DNA of 51,507 nucleotides from Phycisphaerae bacterium (GCA_012719955.1 JAAXZI010000243.1:1-51507); one strand, 5' to 3'; counted from the stretch's first letter, positions 24,349 to 33,359 are shown. A program made the numbers and translations. Notes: a model not told the origin generated them from the letters alone.

Positions 24349-25782
24349 ATGAGTGGCGACAACAAACTCAAACCTTCTGAACGCATGAAAATCCAACGGC
24401 AGGCCATGCCCGCCCGTGAGGGGCACCAGCGCTCCGCCTGCTTTGAAGAGGTCAACCTTGGGTTTGATGAGCGTCTGGCCGTCCTGGAGGCCCAGCGCTG
24501 CCTCGAATGCAAGGACGCCAAGTGCATCAGCGGCTGCCCGGTGCAGATTGACATCCCCGGCTTTGTCAGCCGGGTGGCCGGCGGCGACCTGGCCGGCGCA
24601 GCCGACATTCTCCTGCGCGACAACGCCCTGCCCGGCATCTCCGGGCGGGTCTGTCCCCAGGAAAAGCAGTGCGAGGCCCAATGCGTCCGCGGCAAGGGCA
24701 AGGGCTGCTCGGTGGCCATCGGCCACCTGGAACGCTTCGTGGCCGACTGGGCCCGCGCGCATCAGAACGGCCGCTCCCCTGTCGCCCCCAAGCCCACCGG
24801 CTTCAAGGTGGCTGTTGTCGGCAGCGGCCCCGCGGGCCTGACCGCGGCCGGCGAACTGGCTCGCAAGGGCCACGCGGTCACCGTCTTCGAAGCCCTGCAC
24901 GAGCCCGGCGGGGTGCTGGTCTACGGCATCCCCCAGTTCCGCCTGCCCAAGGAAATCGTCAAGGCCGAAGTCGAGTCGCTCACGCGGCTGGGCGTCAATA
25001 TCGAGTGCAACGTGGTCATCGGCCAGACCTACACCATCGACGACCTCATGACCGAGGAAGGCTACCACGCGGTCTTCATCGCCAACGGCGCCGGCCTGCC
25101 GGTCTTTCTGGGGATCCCCGGCGAGAACCTCAAGGGGGTATACAGTGCCAATGAGTACCTCACGCGCGTGAACCTCATGCGGGCCTGGCGCGACGACGCC
25201 GAGACGCCGGTGCTCAAGGTCAAGCATGCGGTCGTGGTCGGCGGTGGCAATACGGCCATGGACGGCGTCCGAACCGCCAAACGGCTGGGCGCCGAGTCGG
25301 CCACGCTGGTCTACCGCCGCTCGCGCACCGAAATGCCCGCCCGCATCGAGGAGGTCCAGCACGCCGAGGAAGAGGGCATCCAGTTCCAGATGCTCACCAA
25401 TCCGGTGGAGATTCTCGGCGACGAGAACGGCTGGGTGCGGGCCATCCGCTGTGTGCGGATGGAACTGGGCGAGCCGGACGCCAGCGGCCGGCGAAGCCCC
25501 ATCCCCATCCCCGGCAGCGAGTTTGAGATTCCCTGCGAGGTAGTGATCGTGGCCGTGGGCACCCGGGCCAACCCCCTGCTCACCCAGACCACGCCGGACC
25601 TCAAGGTGAACCGCAAGGGTTATATTGAAGTGGACGCCGACGGCATGACCAGCAAGCCGGGCGTTTTCGCCGGCGGCGACATCGTCCGCGGCGCTGCCAC
25701 GGTGATTCTGGCCATGGGTGACGGCAAACGCGCCGCCGCGGCCATCGATCGTTACCTGACAGCCAAACGGGCAACGCAGTGA
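24349..25782 (+). CDS. nfnB: NfnB-type / glutamate synthase small-subunit-like oxidoreductase
   Basis: A 477-residue protein. ATG 24349 has AGAGGG upstream and matches homologues (MSGDNKLKPSERMKI); the longer open frame upstream runs through repeats. The N-terminal Cys-rich region (residues 55-125: CLECKDAKCISGCPV, CPQEKQCEAQCV) binds two [4Fe-4S] clusters. Then come an FAD motif (VAVVGSGPAGLTAAGELA), an NADP-binding VVVGGGNTAMDG segment and a closing GVFAGGDIVRGAATV FAD loop. It is the bifurcating subunit of NfnAB, given that nfnA precedes it; GltD of glutamate synthase is the alternative, but no gltB is present. It stays co-directional with nfnA despite the repeat-filled gap. Confidence 0.88.
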   Translation: MSGDNKLKPSERMKIQRQAMPAREGHQRSACFEEVNLGFDERLAVLEAQRCLECKDAKCISGCPVQIDIPGFVSRVAGGDLAGAADILLRDNALPGISGRVCPQEKQCEAQCVRGKGKGCSVAIGHLERFVADWARAHQNGRSPVAPKPTGFKVAVVGSGPAGLTAAGELARKGHAVTVFEALHEPGGVLVYGIPQFRLPKEIVKAEVESLTRLGVNIECNVVIGQTYTIDDLMTEEGYHAVFIANGAGLPVFLGIPGENLKGVYSANEYLTRVNLMRAWRDDAETPVLKVKHAVVVGGGNTAMDGVRTAKRLGAESATLVYRRSRTEMPARIEEVQHAEEEGIQFQMLTNPVEILGDENGWVRAIRCVRMELGEPDASGRRSPIPIPGSEFEIPCEVVIVAVGTRANPLLTQTTPDLKVNRKGYIEVDADGMTSKPGVFAGGDIVRGAATVILAMGDGKRAAAAIDRYLTAKRATQ

Positions 25783-26000
25783 TCCCTGGAGCGGCCCGCC
25801 GCCGTGCCAGCCGTTCGCGTCACAGTTCGGAGCCGAGTGTCTCGCCCGTCTCCCGGAGACCGCCTCGCAAGCGTATGGGCCATATCGCTTGGCGACCAAT
25901 TCTCAGCCGGGCCGCGCGTGCCTGAGACCGGCAACAATGCTATGCTTTTACGGGGGTGCATGAGCTGCCGCCCCTCCGCCAAAGAAAGGAGTTCAAACCC

Positions 26001-26249
26001 GTGACCACCGAGCCCATCGGCGACATCTGTGTCATCCGGGACGATGAGACCCAGGAGTGGACGGTTACCGTCTGCCGCGGCAACGGTACGCGCGATCTGC
26101 TGAGGCGGTGCGCCACGCGCGAGGAAGCCGCGGAACTCGCCTATGCCGAGCGCGATCGCTTCCGCAAGGTCCGCAATATCGAGCTGATGGTCCATTTCCC
26201 GGACGACTGCCCCTGCCACTGTCTGGAAGAGCGTGACTGGCGCAAGTGA
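26001..26249 (+). CDS. Small protein of unknown function, coupled to trehalase
   Basis: An 82-residue protein starting at GTG 26001, supported by AAAGGAG at 25985-25991. It is acidic at the start (GDICVIRDDETQEWTV), then basic and helical (DLLRRCATREEAAELAYAER), and ends with a CPCHC cluster and EERDW. I know no family for it. The Cys/His cluster could bind a metal. Its stop overlaps the trehalase start (GTGA at 26246-26249), which points to translational coupling. Confidence 0.72.
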   Translation: MTTEPIGDICVIRDDETQEWTVTVCRGNGTRDLLRRCATREEAAELAYAERDRFRKVRNIELMVHFPDDCPCHCLEERDWRK

Positions 26250-28249
26250 ACCGTCCGCGACGATGGCTGCCGGGCTTGCTGCTGGCCGTGTCACCGGCCC
26301 TCGCGGCCGATGAGCCCCCCGGCCGTGTACGAGTCCGCGTCGAGCCCAACCTGGCAGCCCTGTTGACGGAAGAGGACACCGACGCCGACCAGCTCATCAC
26401 CGTAGCGGATCGCGGCGACCGGCGCTTCGAACTTCGCGACACGAACGGGAAAAGCCACCTCGTGGAGGGCACTTACCCCCTGGCCAACCTGCTCGAAGAA
26501 TTCGGCGTCGCCTTGCGGTCAGGGCGTCGCGTCACCGTTATCGACATTACGGACATCCGCGCGGCCCCGCCGCGTCGCATCTCGCGGATGATCCGGCGGC
26601 ATTACTGGGACTGGCTCACCCGCCGCATGGACTCCGCCGGCCTTCGCCTCGCCCTGCAAGATCCCAAGATGGACGCCAACGGGCGTCAGCGTCTCTATGT
26701 GCCCAACAACGACCCGCTCGCACGGTCGTACTATCGCCGCATCGCCGAAGAGTTTCCCTGCCTGGGGTTGGAAGTCATCGAGCTGCCCCGGCAAATCACG
26801 CCCGAATTCGTGCGCACGCTCGATGATAAGCCCGGCCTGCTCTCGCTGGCCCTGCGCCGCGATGCAAGCGGCGAGATCGAACCCGCCCCCTTTGTGACCC
26901 CCGGCGGGCGCTTCAACGAGATGTACGGCTGGGACAGCTACTTTATCGCCCTGGGCCTGCTGGCCGACGATCGGGTGGACCTGGCCAAGGCCCTGGTGGA
27001 CAACCACGTCTACCAGATCGAGCATTACGGCCAGATCCTTAACGCCAACCGGACCTATTACCTCAGCCGGTCGCAACCGCCCTTCCTGACCTCGATGGCC
27101 CTGGCCGTCTTTGACCGGCTGCCCCGGACGCCCCAGACACGCGATTGGCTGGCCGGCGTGCTTCGTGCCGCCATTCGCGAGTATGAGACGGTCTGGACGC
27201 AGGGCACCCGCCTCACCCCCACCGGCCTGAGCCGGTACTTCGACTCCGCCTCCGGCATGCCGCCAGAGGTAACCCCGGACCAATATGCCCACGTGCTCCG
27301 CCCCTACGCCGCCAGGCACGGCCTGGACATCGCCACCTTCGCCACCCGGTACCGTGCCGGGCAGATCCAAGCGCCCGAGCTGGACACGTACTTCGTGCAC
27401 GACCGGGCCATGCGCGAATCAGGGCACGACACCACCTACCGCCTCGTCGGTCGAGCCGCCAACCTGAACCCCGTGGCCCTCAACGCCCTGCTCTACAAAT
27501 ACGAGACGGACATCGCGCAGATTATCCGTTCCGAGTTCGGCGATGACTTCGCGTTGAGCCCGGAGCGTCACACCAACAGTGATGAATGGATGCAGCGAGC
27601 CCGGGACCGCCGGCAGCGCATGCTCGCACTCATGTGGAACGAGGAGCGGGGGCTCTTCTTCGACTATGACTTCGTCAAGGGGCGACAGTTGGAGTATGTC
27701 AGTGCGACCACCCTGTATCCGCTCTGGGCCGGCCTGGTCGATGAGGATCGCGCCCGCCGCCTGATCCACTCCGCGTTGTCAGAGCTGGAAGCGCCGGGGG
27801 GCATTCTGTCCAGCACGAAGGCCTCGCGCGGCCCCGTCTCGGCGGAGCGTCCGCCGCGGCAGTGGGACTATCCCTTCGGCTGGGCCCCGCACCAGATGCT
27901 TGCCTGGGAGGGTTTGCGGCGTTATGGCCTGCAGGAGGACGCCGAGCGCCTCGCCTACCGCTGGCTCTATATGCTGGCCCTCAACACCGAGCGGTACAAC
28001 GGGGCCATCACCGAGAAATACGATGTGGTTCGCCGGACGTTCGACGCCGACGTCGAGTACGGCAACGTCGGCGTCCGCTTTCAGTACGTGTCCGACGGCG
28101 GTTTCGGCTGGACCAACGCCTCGTTCCAGGTCGGCCGTCGTCTTCTGAACCCCGCCCGCCGTCAAGACCTCGATCGCATGATCCCGCCGGAGTGGCTCTT
28201 CAAGCCAACAAGCCAATCGGAGGGCGGGCATCCTGCCCGCCTCCAATGA
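26246..28249 (+). CDS. Alpha,alpha-trehalase (GH37), fungal neutral-trehalase type, exported
   Basis: Hydrolyses trehalose to glucose. The 667 residues start at a GTG overlapping the previous stop; residues 1-21 form a signal peptide (LLLAVSPALAA). Residues 36-55 (NLAALLTEEDTDADQLITVA) match the calcium-binding motif of fungal neutral trehalases (EDT..N..QITIED in yeast Nth1). GTYPLANLLEEF follows, as in Nth1. Both GH37 signatures are present, PGGRFNEMYGWDSYF (219-233) and QWDYPFGWAP (539-548), with catalytic Asp in RESGHDTTYR (the Nth1 version; typical bacterial TreA has SGWD). Phospho-regulatory sites of Nth1 are not expected. The last dozen codons and the stop come from a family G repeat, so the C-terminus is altered. 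Confidence 0.95.
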   Translation: MNRPRRWLPGLLLAVSPALAADEPPGRVRVRVEPNLAALLTEEDTDADQLITVADRGDRRFELRDTNGKSHLVEGTYPLANLLEEFGVALRSGRRVTVIDITDIRAAPPRRISRMIRRHYWDWLTRRMDSAGLRLALQDPKMDANGRQRLYVPNNDPLARSYYRRIAEEFPCLGLEVIELPRQITPEFVRTLDDKPGLLSLALRRDASGEIEPAPFVTPGGRFNEMYGWDSYFIALGLLADDRVDLAKALVDNHVYQIEHYGQILNANRTYYLSRSQPPFLTSMALAVFDRLPRTPQTRDWLAGVLRAAIREYETVWTQGTRLTPTGLSRYFDSASGMPPEVTPDQYAHVLRPYAARHGLDIATFATRYRAGQIQAPELDTYFVHDRAMRESGHDTTYRLVGRAANLNPVALNALLYKYETDIAQIIRSEFGDDFALSPERHTNSDEWMQRARDRRQRMLALMWNEERGLFFDYDFVKGRQLEYVSATTLYPLWAGLVDEDRARRLIHSALSELEAPGGILSSTKASRGPVSAERPPRQWDYPFGWAPHQMLAWEGLRRYGLQEDAERLAYRWLYMLALNTERYNGAITEKYDVVRRTFDADVEYGNVGVRFQYVSDGGFGWTNASFQVGRRLLNPARRQDLDRMIPPEWLFKPTSQSEGGHPARLQ

Positions 28250-28250
28250 G
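28216..28250. repeat. Family G palindrome providing the trehalase stop codon
   Basis: GGCGGGCATCCTGCCCGCC flanked by GGAG and CTCC. It encodes the terminal EGGHPARLQ and TGA of the trehalase. Confidence 0.8.
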
Positions 28251-28332
28251 GACCATTTGCCCGCCACTACATCAGCCGACAAATACCAATGCACGCCAGA
28301 CACGAACACGGCAACAACCTTTCCTCTTCCAC

Positions 28333-28361
28333 TTGACTCACCTCCACTGCCGAGGTATATA
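28333..28361 (+). promoter_or_regulatory. Strong sigma-70-type promoter
   Basis: TTGACT (28333-28338), a 17-base spacer and TATATA (28356-28361). It lies about 90 bases before the truncated signal-peptide gene at 28452. Confidence 0.65.
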
Positions 28362-28451
28362 GGCCCAAGAAACCAGGCGGCAACACCACCGGGATCCTGG
28401 CGAACGGGCAACTCATCTCGGCGCGCACTCATCGAGCAGGTGGAGACTCAT

Positions 28452-28526
28452 ATGCGGATGGCAGTGTGTGCAGCAGGCGTCATATCACTCATGTCGGGAT
28501 TATTGACCGTCGTAATTACAATGTGA
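28452..28526 (+). pseudogene. Start of a secreted-protein gene cut by an IS remnant
   Basis: Twenty-four codons with GGAG upstream encode a typical signal peptide (MRMAVCAAGVISLMSGLLTV) and then stop at the edge of the IS630 remnant. The promoter at 28333 and a good ribosome-binding site suggest an intact gene before the insertion. The downstream part is missing, or was once continuous with sequence now beyond the IS. Confidence 0.55.
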
Positions 28527-28530
28527 CGTT

Positions 28531-29022
28531 CTACAGTTCCAGTTTGGCCGCATGAAAGAACGATCGCAACCATTCCGGTGCCTGGCGGGTCTCCTGGAGA
28601 GAGCCGTCCACCGCGCATTCCAACTCCAGAACGTCGCCGGGCACGTAGTTGGCCAGGTCGGCGTACTTGGTATGGTTCCACACATGCTCCACCGGGTTGA
28701 GAGCCGGCGCGTACGCCGGAAGCCACTCGAATCTGAATCGCCGGCCCGCCTCAAGGCAGCGGGCCGTCTTGCGATGCACCGACCGGCGGTCCAGCACCAC
28801 GATCAGGGGCCGTCGCAGATGCCGCTGCACGTCCCGCAGGAAACTCTCGAACTCCTCGGCGGTGACATTTCGACCCTGGACGCCGAAGTACAGCCCCAGC
28901 CTGTTTCGGCCTGTGGCCAGGCTCAAGCCACCGATCACGCTGAGGCGGTCGTGTCGATCCCAGCAGTACATCACCGGCGTCTGCCCCACTGGAGCCCAGG
29001 TTCGCCGTACCACAGGAGCAGT
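28531..29022 (-). mobile_element. IS630-family transposase remnant, 5' end missing
   Basis: The C-terminal part of an IS630/Tc1-type DDE transposase: VRRTWAPVGQTPV, a central PLIVVLDRRSVHR segment with the second Asp (the usual Asn after it is Arg), and the closing Glu motif ALNPVEHVWNHTKY. The N-terminal helix-turn-helix half and the first catalytic Asp (normally in a DES motif just before VRRTW) are missing, so it is inactive. The open frame runs on to 29070, but homology ends near 29022, where the next plus-strand gene begins. I could not define terminal inverted repeats. Confidence 0.8.
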
Positions 29023-29026
29023 TGAT

Positions 29027-31354
29027 ATGAGAGCACGACCGGTTAGAAGCGTGTACACACGGACATTCACGCGTTTCTGCTTTTCCGTCGGCGCAGTCCT
29101 GACCTGTTACCTATGTAGTATGGCGTCTGTTCACTCCACTTCTGCCCCGGCTGATGTTGGCGAGGATGAGTTCCTGATGCCACCTCCGCCTCAGGGTAAT
29201 GTAGTAAGTGGAGATGGACAGCTCCGCGACGTCGTCATGTATATGCGAGCATTGTCGCGGCGTGCCACAGAAACGGATGATGAGAAGCGGCTTGAATTCA
29301 GAGGCTTTCCTCCTGGCTTTGTGTTATCAAAGGTCCTTCGATCTGAAGTGCTGCCATCGGGCCTGCTCCGGTTCGCCAAGAAGCGCGCATGGTGTCCAAA
29401 GCCGAAGCGCAAAGATGAGCCGGATGAGTTGATTGATGCGGCTGTGGTTCGATTTACGAACGGGCCCTGGACAGTTCAAGTGGTTGATACAAGGCGTGCC
29501 ACCACGATTATTCTGCGGAGCAAAACACGAGATAGGATAATAGATCCATCTGAGATTGCGTCGCGCCTGCCCGACGCATTGTATGACATACTTAAGACAG
29601 ATGTACTGGAAGGTGCACGAGTTGTTGCTCACAGCGAGGCACATTTGTCAGACGGCACGATAGCCGTGTTGCTAAATGTGTTGCTTTCAAGGCCGTTGCA
29701 GATGGAATCGTCTTGCAGCAGCCGCTGGGTGACGGTCTTTTCGCGTGGCAATGTAATATCGATCGCGATGGAGAAGTCTTACGCTATCGCGTCTCCGAAT
29801 GAAGGCATGGATATGTCCTTGTTCGATGGACCGCGCCAGCAGAGTGTGACGGATGCAAAAGATCTGGTTGGTCTTGCCGAACAAGGTCCATCGGCTGCGG
29901 GTGAATTGGCGAGACGTGTGCGGGACGAAATGGACAGCAGCGATGGTGCCGTAGCCCCGGAGATGCGTCGTAGGCGGGTAGTGACCGGCTTGTCTTTGCT
30001 GTCAGAGCTTGCCGAGGAGGCGCAGACCGCTTCAACAGGGCCGCGTCACGACTGCTGGCGCGCGGCCTTGTCTTGCGCTTCTGGGAAACGAGCGGCGCTG
30101 CCCGAAGCACATAATCTGGCTGGTAAGATGCTGAAGTTGATGGCTGCCTCCGGACGCACCGAAGACGTTTCGTTGTTGAAGGAACTGATTCTGAGTCCCG
30201 AATTCATTGCGTACAGCGATGAGGGACTGAATGTCCTCAGCAGTGCCATTGGCACAGCAGACATGCAGAATTGGTGTGTTGCGGTGTTGAGAGGACAAGT
30301 GCAAGCAGGTAACGTTAACTCCAGGCTGACCGTTAGCGTTTTGAACGCGACGCCGGGGCAATTTGCAGATGATCATCTGCGCTTTGTAAGCAACGTGGTC
30401 CGAATAACTGAAGATGAGGTAATTCGCAGGAAGGCCATGGAGAACTTGGTGTGCTTGAGCGAGGCTGCTCTGGCCTTTCGCTTGAGCACTGTCGCTGGGC
30501 TTAGAAGAGCTGTCACAAGTTCGGACAAGGCTATCATTTTTTCCGCTATTCAGGGCTTGCAGCATTGCGGTGACGCCAGTTCGTTATGGGCGCTGCAGGG
30601 CCGGCTTGCAACGCAGGATGCCGACATTCGCAGGCGCGCCGAGAGGGCAACACGGGTCGTGTTGGAGGGTACTCCTGCCGGTACGGGAGAAGCAGTTGAG
30701 GTCCCGACCCCATCGTCAGATGGAACGGAGCTGTCGGCGAAGGTAAGGGCCTTGCTTGGAAACCTGGATCCCTCTGCAGTGTATGATGTACCCGCCTGGA
30801 ACAGCAGAGTCAACGAATTGGAGCGCGGATTCAGGCGCAAACATCCTGCCGGTGCTGTTCGTGGGCTGCTGCCTGACGCTGAACGACCCGACTTGGATAA
30901 GGCTCGGACGCTTGAGATGTTAGGCAGTGTTCCGGCCTGTGATGACGCATGTCCTGCAATTGCTGATCAGATCCTGCAACAGAACCCCGACGCCAATGTT
31001 GGCCTGGCTGCAGTTAATCTGTTGAACCGGTGCGGGGCCTCGTTGAAATACATGCATGAGGCGGCAAACACTGCAGTTCGGCGCTCCAGTTGGTCCAACG
31101 AGACGGAGGCCTGGATGTCTTCTGTTCTGGCTGCACGCGCGGGACATATGGGCGTGCTTAGTTTAATGCTGCAGAATCTGTCTGGAGAGAATCGGTTGAG
31201 CAGTCGAGCAGCCGTGGAGTCGATGGGGGCTATACTCGGCATCAGCCTCACCGAAGATCAATTGGATGATCGAGGATTCGATTCAACGGTCGCTGATATC
31301 AGGAGGCGTTGCGGGGAAGGCGGCGTGGTCAAGCAAGGGGCGGGACACAAATAG
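29027..31354 (+). CDS. Secreted HEAT-like repeat protein, unknown function
   Basis: A 775-residue protein. ATG 29027 is chosen over a much longer open frame because AGGAG (29014-29018) precedes it and the longer frame is antisense to the transposase. The start looks like a signal peptide (FCFSVGAVLTCYLCSMASV). Residues 55-260 are predicted alpha-beta; from about 290 on there are many helical pairs with HEAT-like spacing (for example AVTSSDKAIIFSAIQGLQHC, then DASSLWALQGRLATQDADIR). I do not recognise a family. GC content and codon use are visibly lower than in neighbours, and the gene lies against an IS remnant and a repeat, so recent acquisition is likely. Confidence 0.75.
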   Translation: MRARPVRSVYTRTFTRFCFSVGAVLTCYLCSMASVHSTSAPADVGEDEFLMPPPPQGNVVSGDGQLRDVVMYMRALSRRATETDDEKRLEFRGFPPGFVLSKVLRSEVLPSGLLRFAKKRAWCPKPKRKDEPDELIDAAVVRFTNGPWTVQVVDTRRATTIILRSKTRDRIIDPSEIASRLPDALYDILKTDVLEGARVVAHSEAHLSDGTIAVLLNVLLSRPLQMESSCSSRWVTVFSRGNVISIAMEKSYAIASPNEGMDMSLFDGPRQQSVTDAKDLVGLAEQGPSAAGELARRVRDEMDSSDGAVAPEMRRRRVVTGLSLLSELAEEAQTASTGPRHDCWRAALSCASGKRAALPEAHNLAGKMLKLMAASGRTEDVSLLKELILSPEFIAYSDEGLNVLSSAIGTADMQNWCVAVLRGQVQAGNVNSRLTVSVLNATPGQFADDHLRFVSNVVRITEDEVIRRKAMENLVCLSEAALAFRLSTVAGLRRAVTSSDKAIIFSAIQGLQHCGDASSLWALQGRLATQDADIRRRAERATRVVLEGTPAGTGEAVEVPTPSSDGTELSAKVRALLGNLDPSAVYDVPAWNSRVNELERGFRRKHPAGAVRGLLPDAERPDLDKARTLEMLGSVPACDDACPAIADQILQQNPDANVGLAAVNLLNRCGASLKYMHEAANTAVRRSSWSNETEAWMSSVLAARAGHMGVLSLMLQNLSGENRLSSRAAVESMGAILGISLTEDQLDDRGFDSTVADIRRRCGEGGVVKQGAGHK

Positions 31355-31579
31355 GGGGGGACGGAAAAAGGGTCAGAAGCCATTGTTGAGCTCTACGATT
31401 GGCGCATGATTGGCCCCCCCTTGCCCGACGACATGGCGGGACCCACGAACGGTCAAGACCGTGCAGGGTCCGATGGTGAGCGCGCAGTTGGCGAGTGGAT
31501 GAATGCGACTACGTCGCCTGCCGCCAGCAAACCGACATCGGCCGGCCAAAACTCAACCGGCCCCTGACTCAACAACCCG
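31355..31579. repeat. REP-like element (GGGACGGAAAAAGGGTCAG) and short spacer
   Basis: Right after the HEAT-like gene come GGGGGGACGGAAAAAGGGTC and an inverted CCCCCCC block at about 31411, the pattern of REP elements mobilised by RAYT transposases. The rest up to 31579 shows nothing recognisable. Confidence 0.55.
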
Positions 31580-32737
31580 TCACCGGGCCGGCTTTGTGGC
31601 CGGCGGGTCGAGGATATCCGCCGTCCGTGCGGCCCGATCCGGGAACGGGGCCCGGTAGGTAGTCGGCTTGAGCTGATACCAGTAGGCCACGCTGCACCAG
31701 TCGTCGCTGCGCTCGAAGAGGCCCTTTTCACCGTATCCGATCTGTTGGATCTCGGCCCGCAGGCTTTCGCGGAAGTACACCGGATCCTTCTCATGCCAAC
31801 GATACATGCTCACCAGCGGAAACCGGAAGTGCTCGTTGGTCAGGTTGAGCGTGCAGCCGTGCCAGGGGGTCTGGTAGAGGTCCATGCCCCAGGCGGCGCA
31901 GAAGTAATCCTCCGTGCCGGTGCCGCAGATGGTGGGATAATCGGTATCGCCGTCCAAATAGAACTTCATCTCGCCCTCGCCCCACCAGTGCGGCCCCAGG
32001 GCGCGGACCCCGATCACGCAACCCAGGAAGTAACCGGGGCCCTCGGCACGATCCAGCACCACGTAGTCATCCTTGAGCACGGTGGGGTTCTGCCGGTTAA
32101 AACGGGCGTGGAAGTAGCCGGTGTTGGGCGGGAGGCTGGGGTGCAGCTCGTAGTCGATCTGGAAGAAGAACGCTCCGAGGGTCTTGTCGTCGGGCATGTC
32201 GTTGGTCACGGTGATCTTCGCGTGGGTGGCGAAAGGCATGGGGAAATAGCAGTTGAAACCCCTGGCCAGCGTGGCGGTGACATAGGCGCTGGACAACGGC
32301 ACAGCCCGGCCATGGGCGGTCCCGAAGAAATCGCCCAGCGGCACCTCAACACTGGGAACTTCATTGTTATCCCAGTACATCCGCAGGATCATGTTCCGCA
32401 GGGCGGCCGGTGAGCGGTCGGAAATGGTGATCCAGATGTGGCGGATCACGCCCGGGCCATCCACATCCATGAGCGTAACCGTCTCGCCGTTCTTGATATT
32501 CATGATGGCGGGCGAGCCCTTGCGGCCTTCTCGTTCCATGCCGCCGGCCCCCTTGGCCCCGGTCTTGTTCTCCCAGGTGATGGCCCGGCTCTCGACGCCG
32601 TATGGAATCGTGGGCAACTGGGCGTCAGGGGCCGGGAACGGAGCGTCACAGCTCCGACTCACATTGCCCCGGCCACAACCCGGGATCAGCAAGCTCGCTG
32701 CGCAAAGTAGCCCCAGAGAACCAATGAGCCGTGCCAT
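31580..32737 (-). CDS. DUF2961 / glycoside hydrolase family 172 lipoprotein
   Basis: A 385-residue protein. The internal ATG at 32737 is chosen: AGGGTGG lies upstream and the product starts with a clean lipoprotein signal (MARLIGSLGLLCAASLLIPG, C21). The DUF2961 core is evident in ITWENKTGAKGAGG, the GPGVIRHIWITI strand, LGDFFGTAHG, WWGEGEMKFYLDGD (catalytic-type Glu) and the highly conserved GTGTEDYF near 290. GH172 members act on alpha-D-fructofuranosides or D-arabinofuranosides and assemble as trimers or hexamers. The exact substrate is unknown. Membrane anchoring fits extracytoplasmic glycan breakdown. Confidence 0.9.
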   Translation of the reverse strand: MARLIGSLGLLCAASLLIPGCGRGNVSRSCDAPFPAPDAQLPTIPYGVESRAITWENKTGAKGAGGMEREGRKGSPAIMNIKNGETVTLMDVDGPGVIRHIWITISDRSPAALRNMILRMYWDNNEVPSVEVPLGDFFGTAHGRAVPLSSAYVTATLARGFNCYFPMPFATHAKITVTNDMPDDKTLGAFFFQIDYELHPSLPPNTGYFHARFNRQNPTVLKDDYVVLDRAEGPGYFLGCVIGVRALGPHWWGEGEMKFYLDGDTDYPTICGTGTEDYFCAAWGMDLYQTPWHGCTLNLTNEHFRFPLVSMYRWHEKDPVYFRESLRAEIQQIGYGEKGLFERSDDWCSVAYWYQLKPTTYRAPFPDRAARTADILDPPATKPAR

Positions 32738-32916
32738 GTTCCACCCTTTCAACGTCAGGTCCGCGCACCGGAGCAGCACAGCGCTCGGCTCCGTACGCCG
32801 GCTGATTATGCGCATCTGTTGGTCGAAATCCATCCCCCTGCGGTGCTAAAGTCCTAATAGGGTATCTGTTTGTTCAGGCCGTCGTTATGACGGCGTTGTC
32901 CTTTCAGGAGAAGGCC

Positions 32917-33270
32917 ATGCCACGGGGCCAGAAAACAACCGGCCGCACACGGAAACGAAAGCCGGCCAAATCGCCGGACCAGATCGTGATCGGCCTCGGA
33001 ACCGAGATTCCCGCGGGAGAGCCCCTGCCGCAGGAGACCGGCATATGGCCGGAGGTCAGTACCGGCAGGCAGAAGAAACGCAGTACGGGTCGTCGAAAGA
33101 CCAGCCGGGCCAGCGCCTCGCAATCCACCGCCAAGCGTTCGGCCCGGGGTGGCAGCAAGACCCGAGGCAAATCGCCATCGGCCGCCAGGAAGAAACCCTC
33201 CGGCGGCAAGACGGCCAAGACCCGGGCCCGCAAGTCGCGGGCGACCAGTTCCACGCTGCGCAAGCGCTGA
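32917..33270 (+). CDS. Lys/Arg/Ser-rich basic protein, histone H1-like
   Basis: A 117-residue, very basic protein. ATG 32917 has AGGAG 6 bases upstream and is preferred to an ATG 30 bases earlier. A short neutral segment (QIVIGLGTEIPAGEPLPQETGIWPEV, residues 22-47) sits between basic tails; the C-terminal 65 residues are almost all Lys, Arg, Ser, Thr, Ala and Gly (KRSARGGSKTRGK and similar). Such composition fits DNA condensation or RNA binding, as in bacterial H1-like proteins, but this is composition only. Confidence 0.65.
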   Translation: MPRGQKTTGRTRKRKPAKSPDQIVIGLGTEIPAGEPLPQETGIWPEVSTGRQKKRSTGRRKTSRASASQSTAKRSARGGSKTRGKSPSAARKKPSGGKTAKTRARKSRATSSTLRKR

Positions 33271-33359
33271 CCCTCGACCGGGGTGCAGGCCATTTCGGCG
33301 GCGTTCGTCTGCGGGAGGCACGGCTCGAGGGTGGCCGTACGCCCTCACCGGGCACACTT

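Noticed and set aside
23395..25899. 834-codon minus-strand frame opposite nfnA-nfnB
   Set aside because: It mirrors the codon pattern of the real plus-strand genes, crosses a repeat cluster and has no protein motif.
28649..29026. Upstream extension of the HEAT-like gene
   Set aside because: This part is antisense to the transposase remnant, and a good ribosome-binding site precedes ATG 29027.
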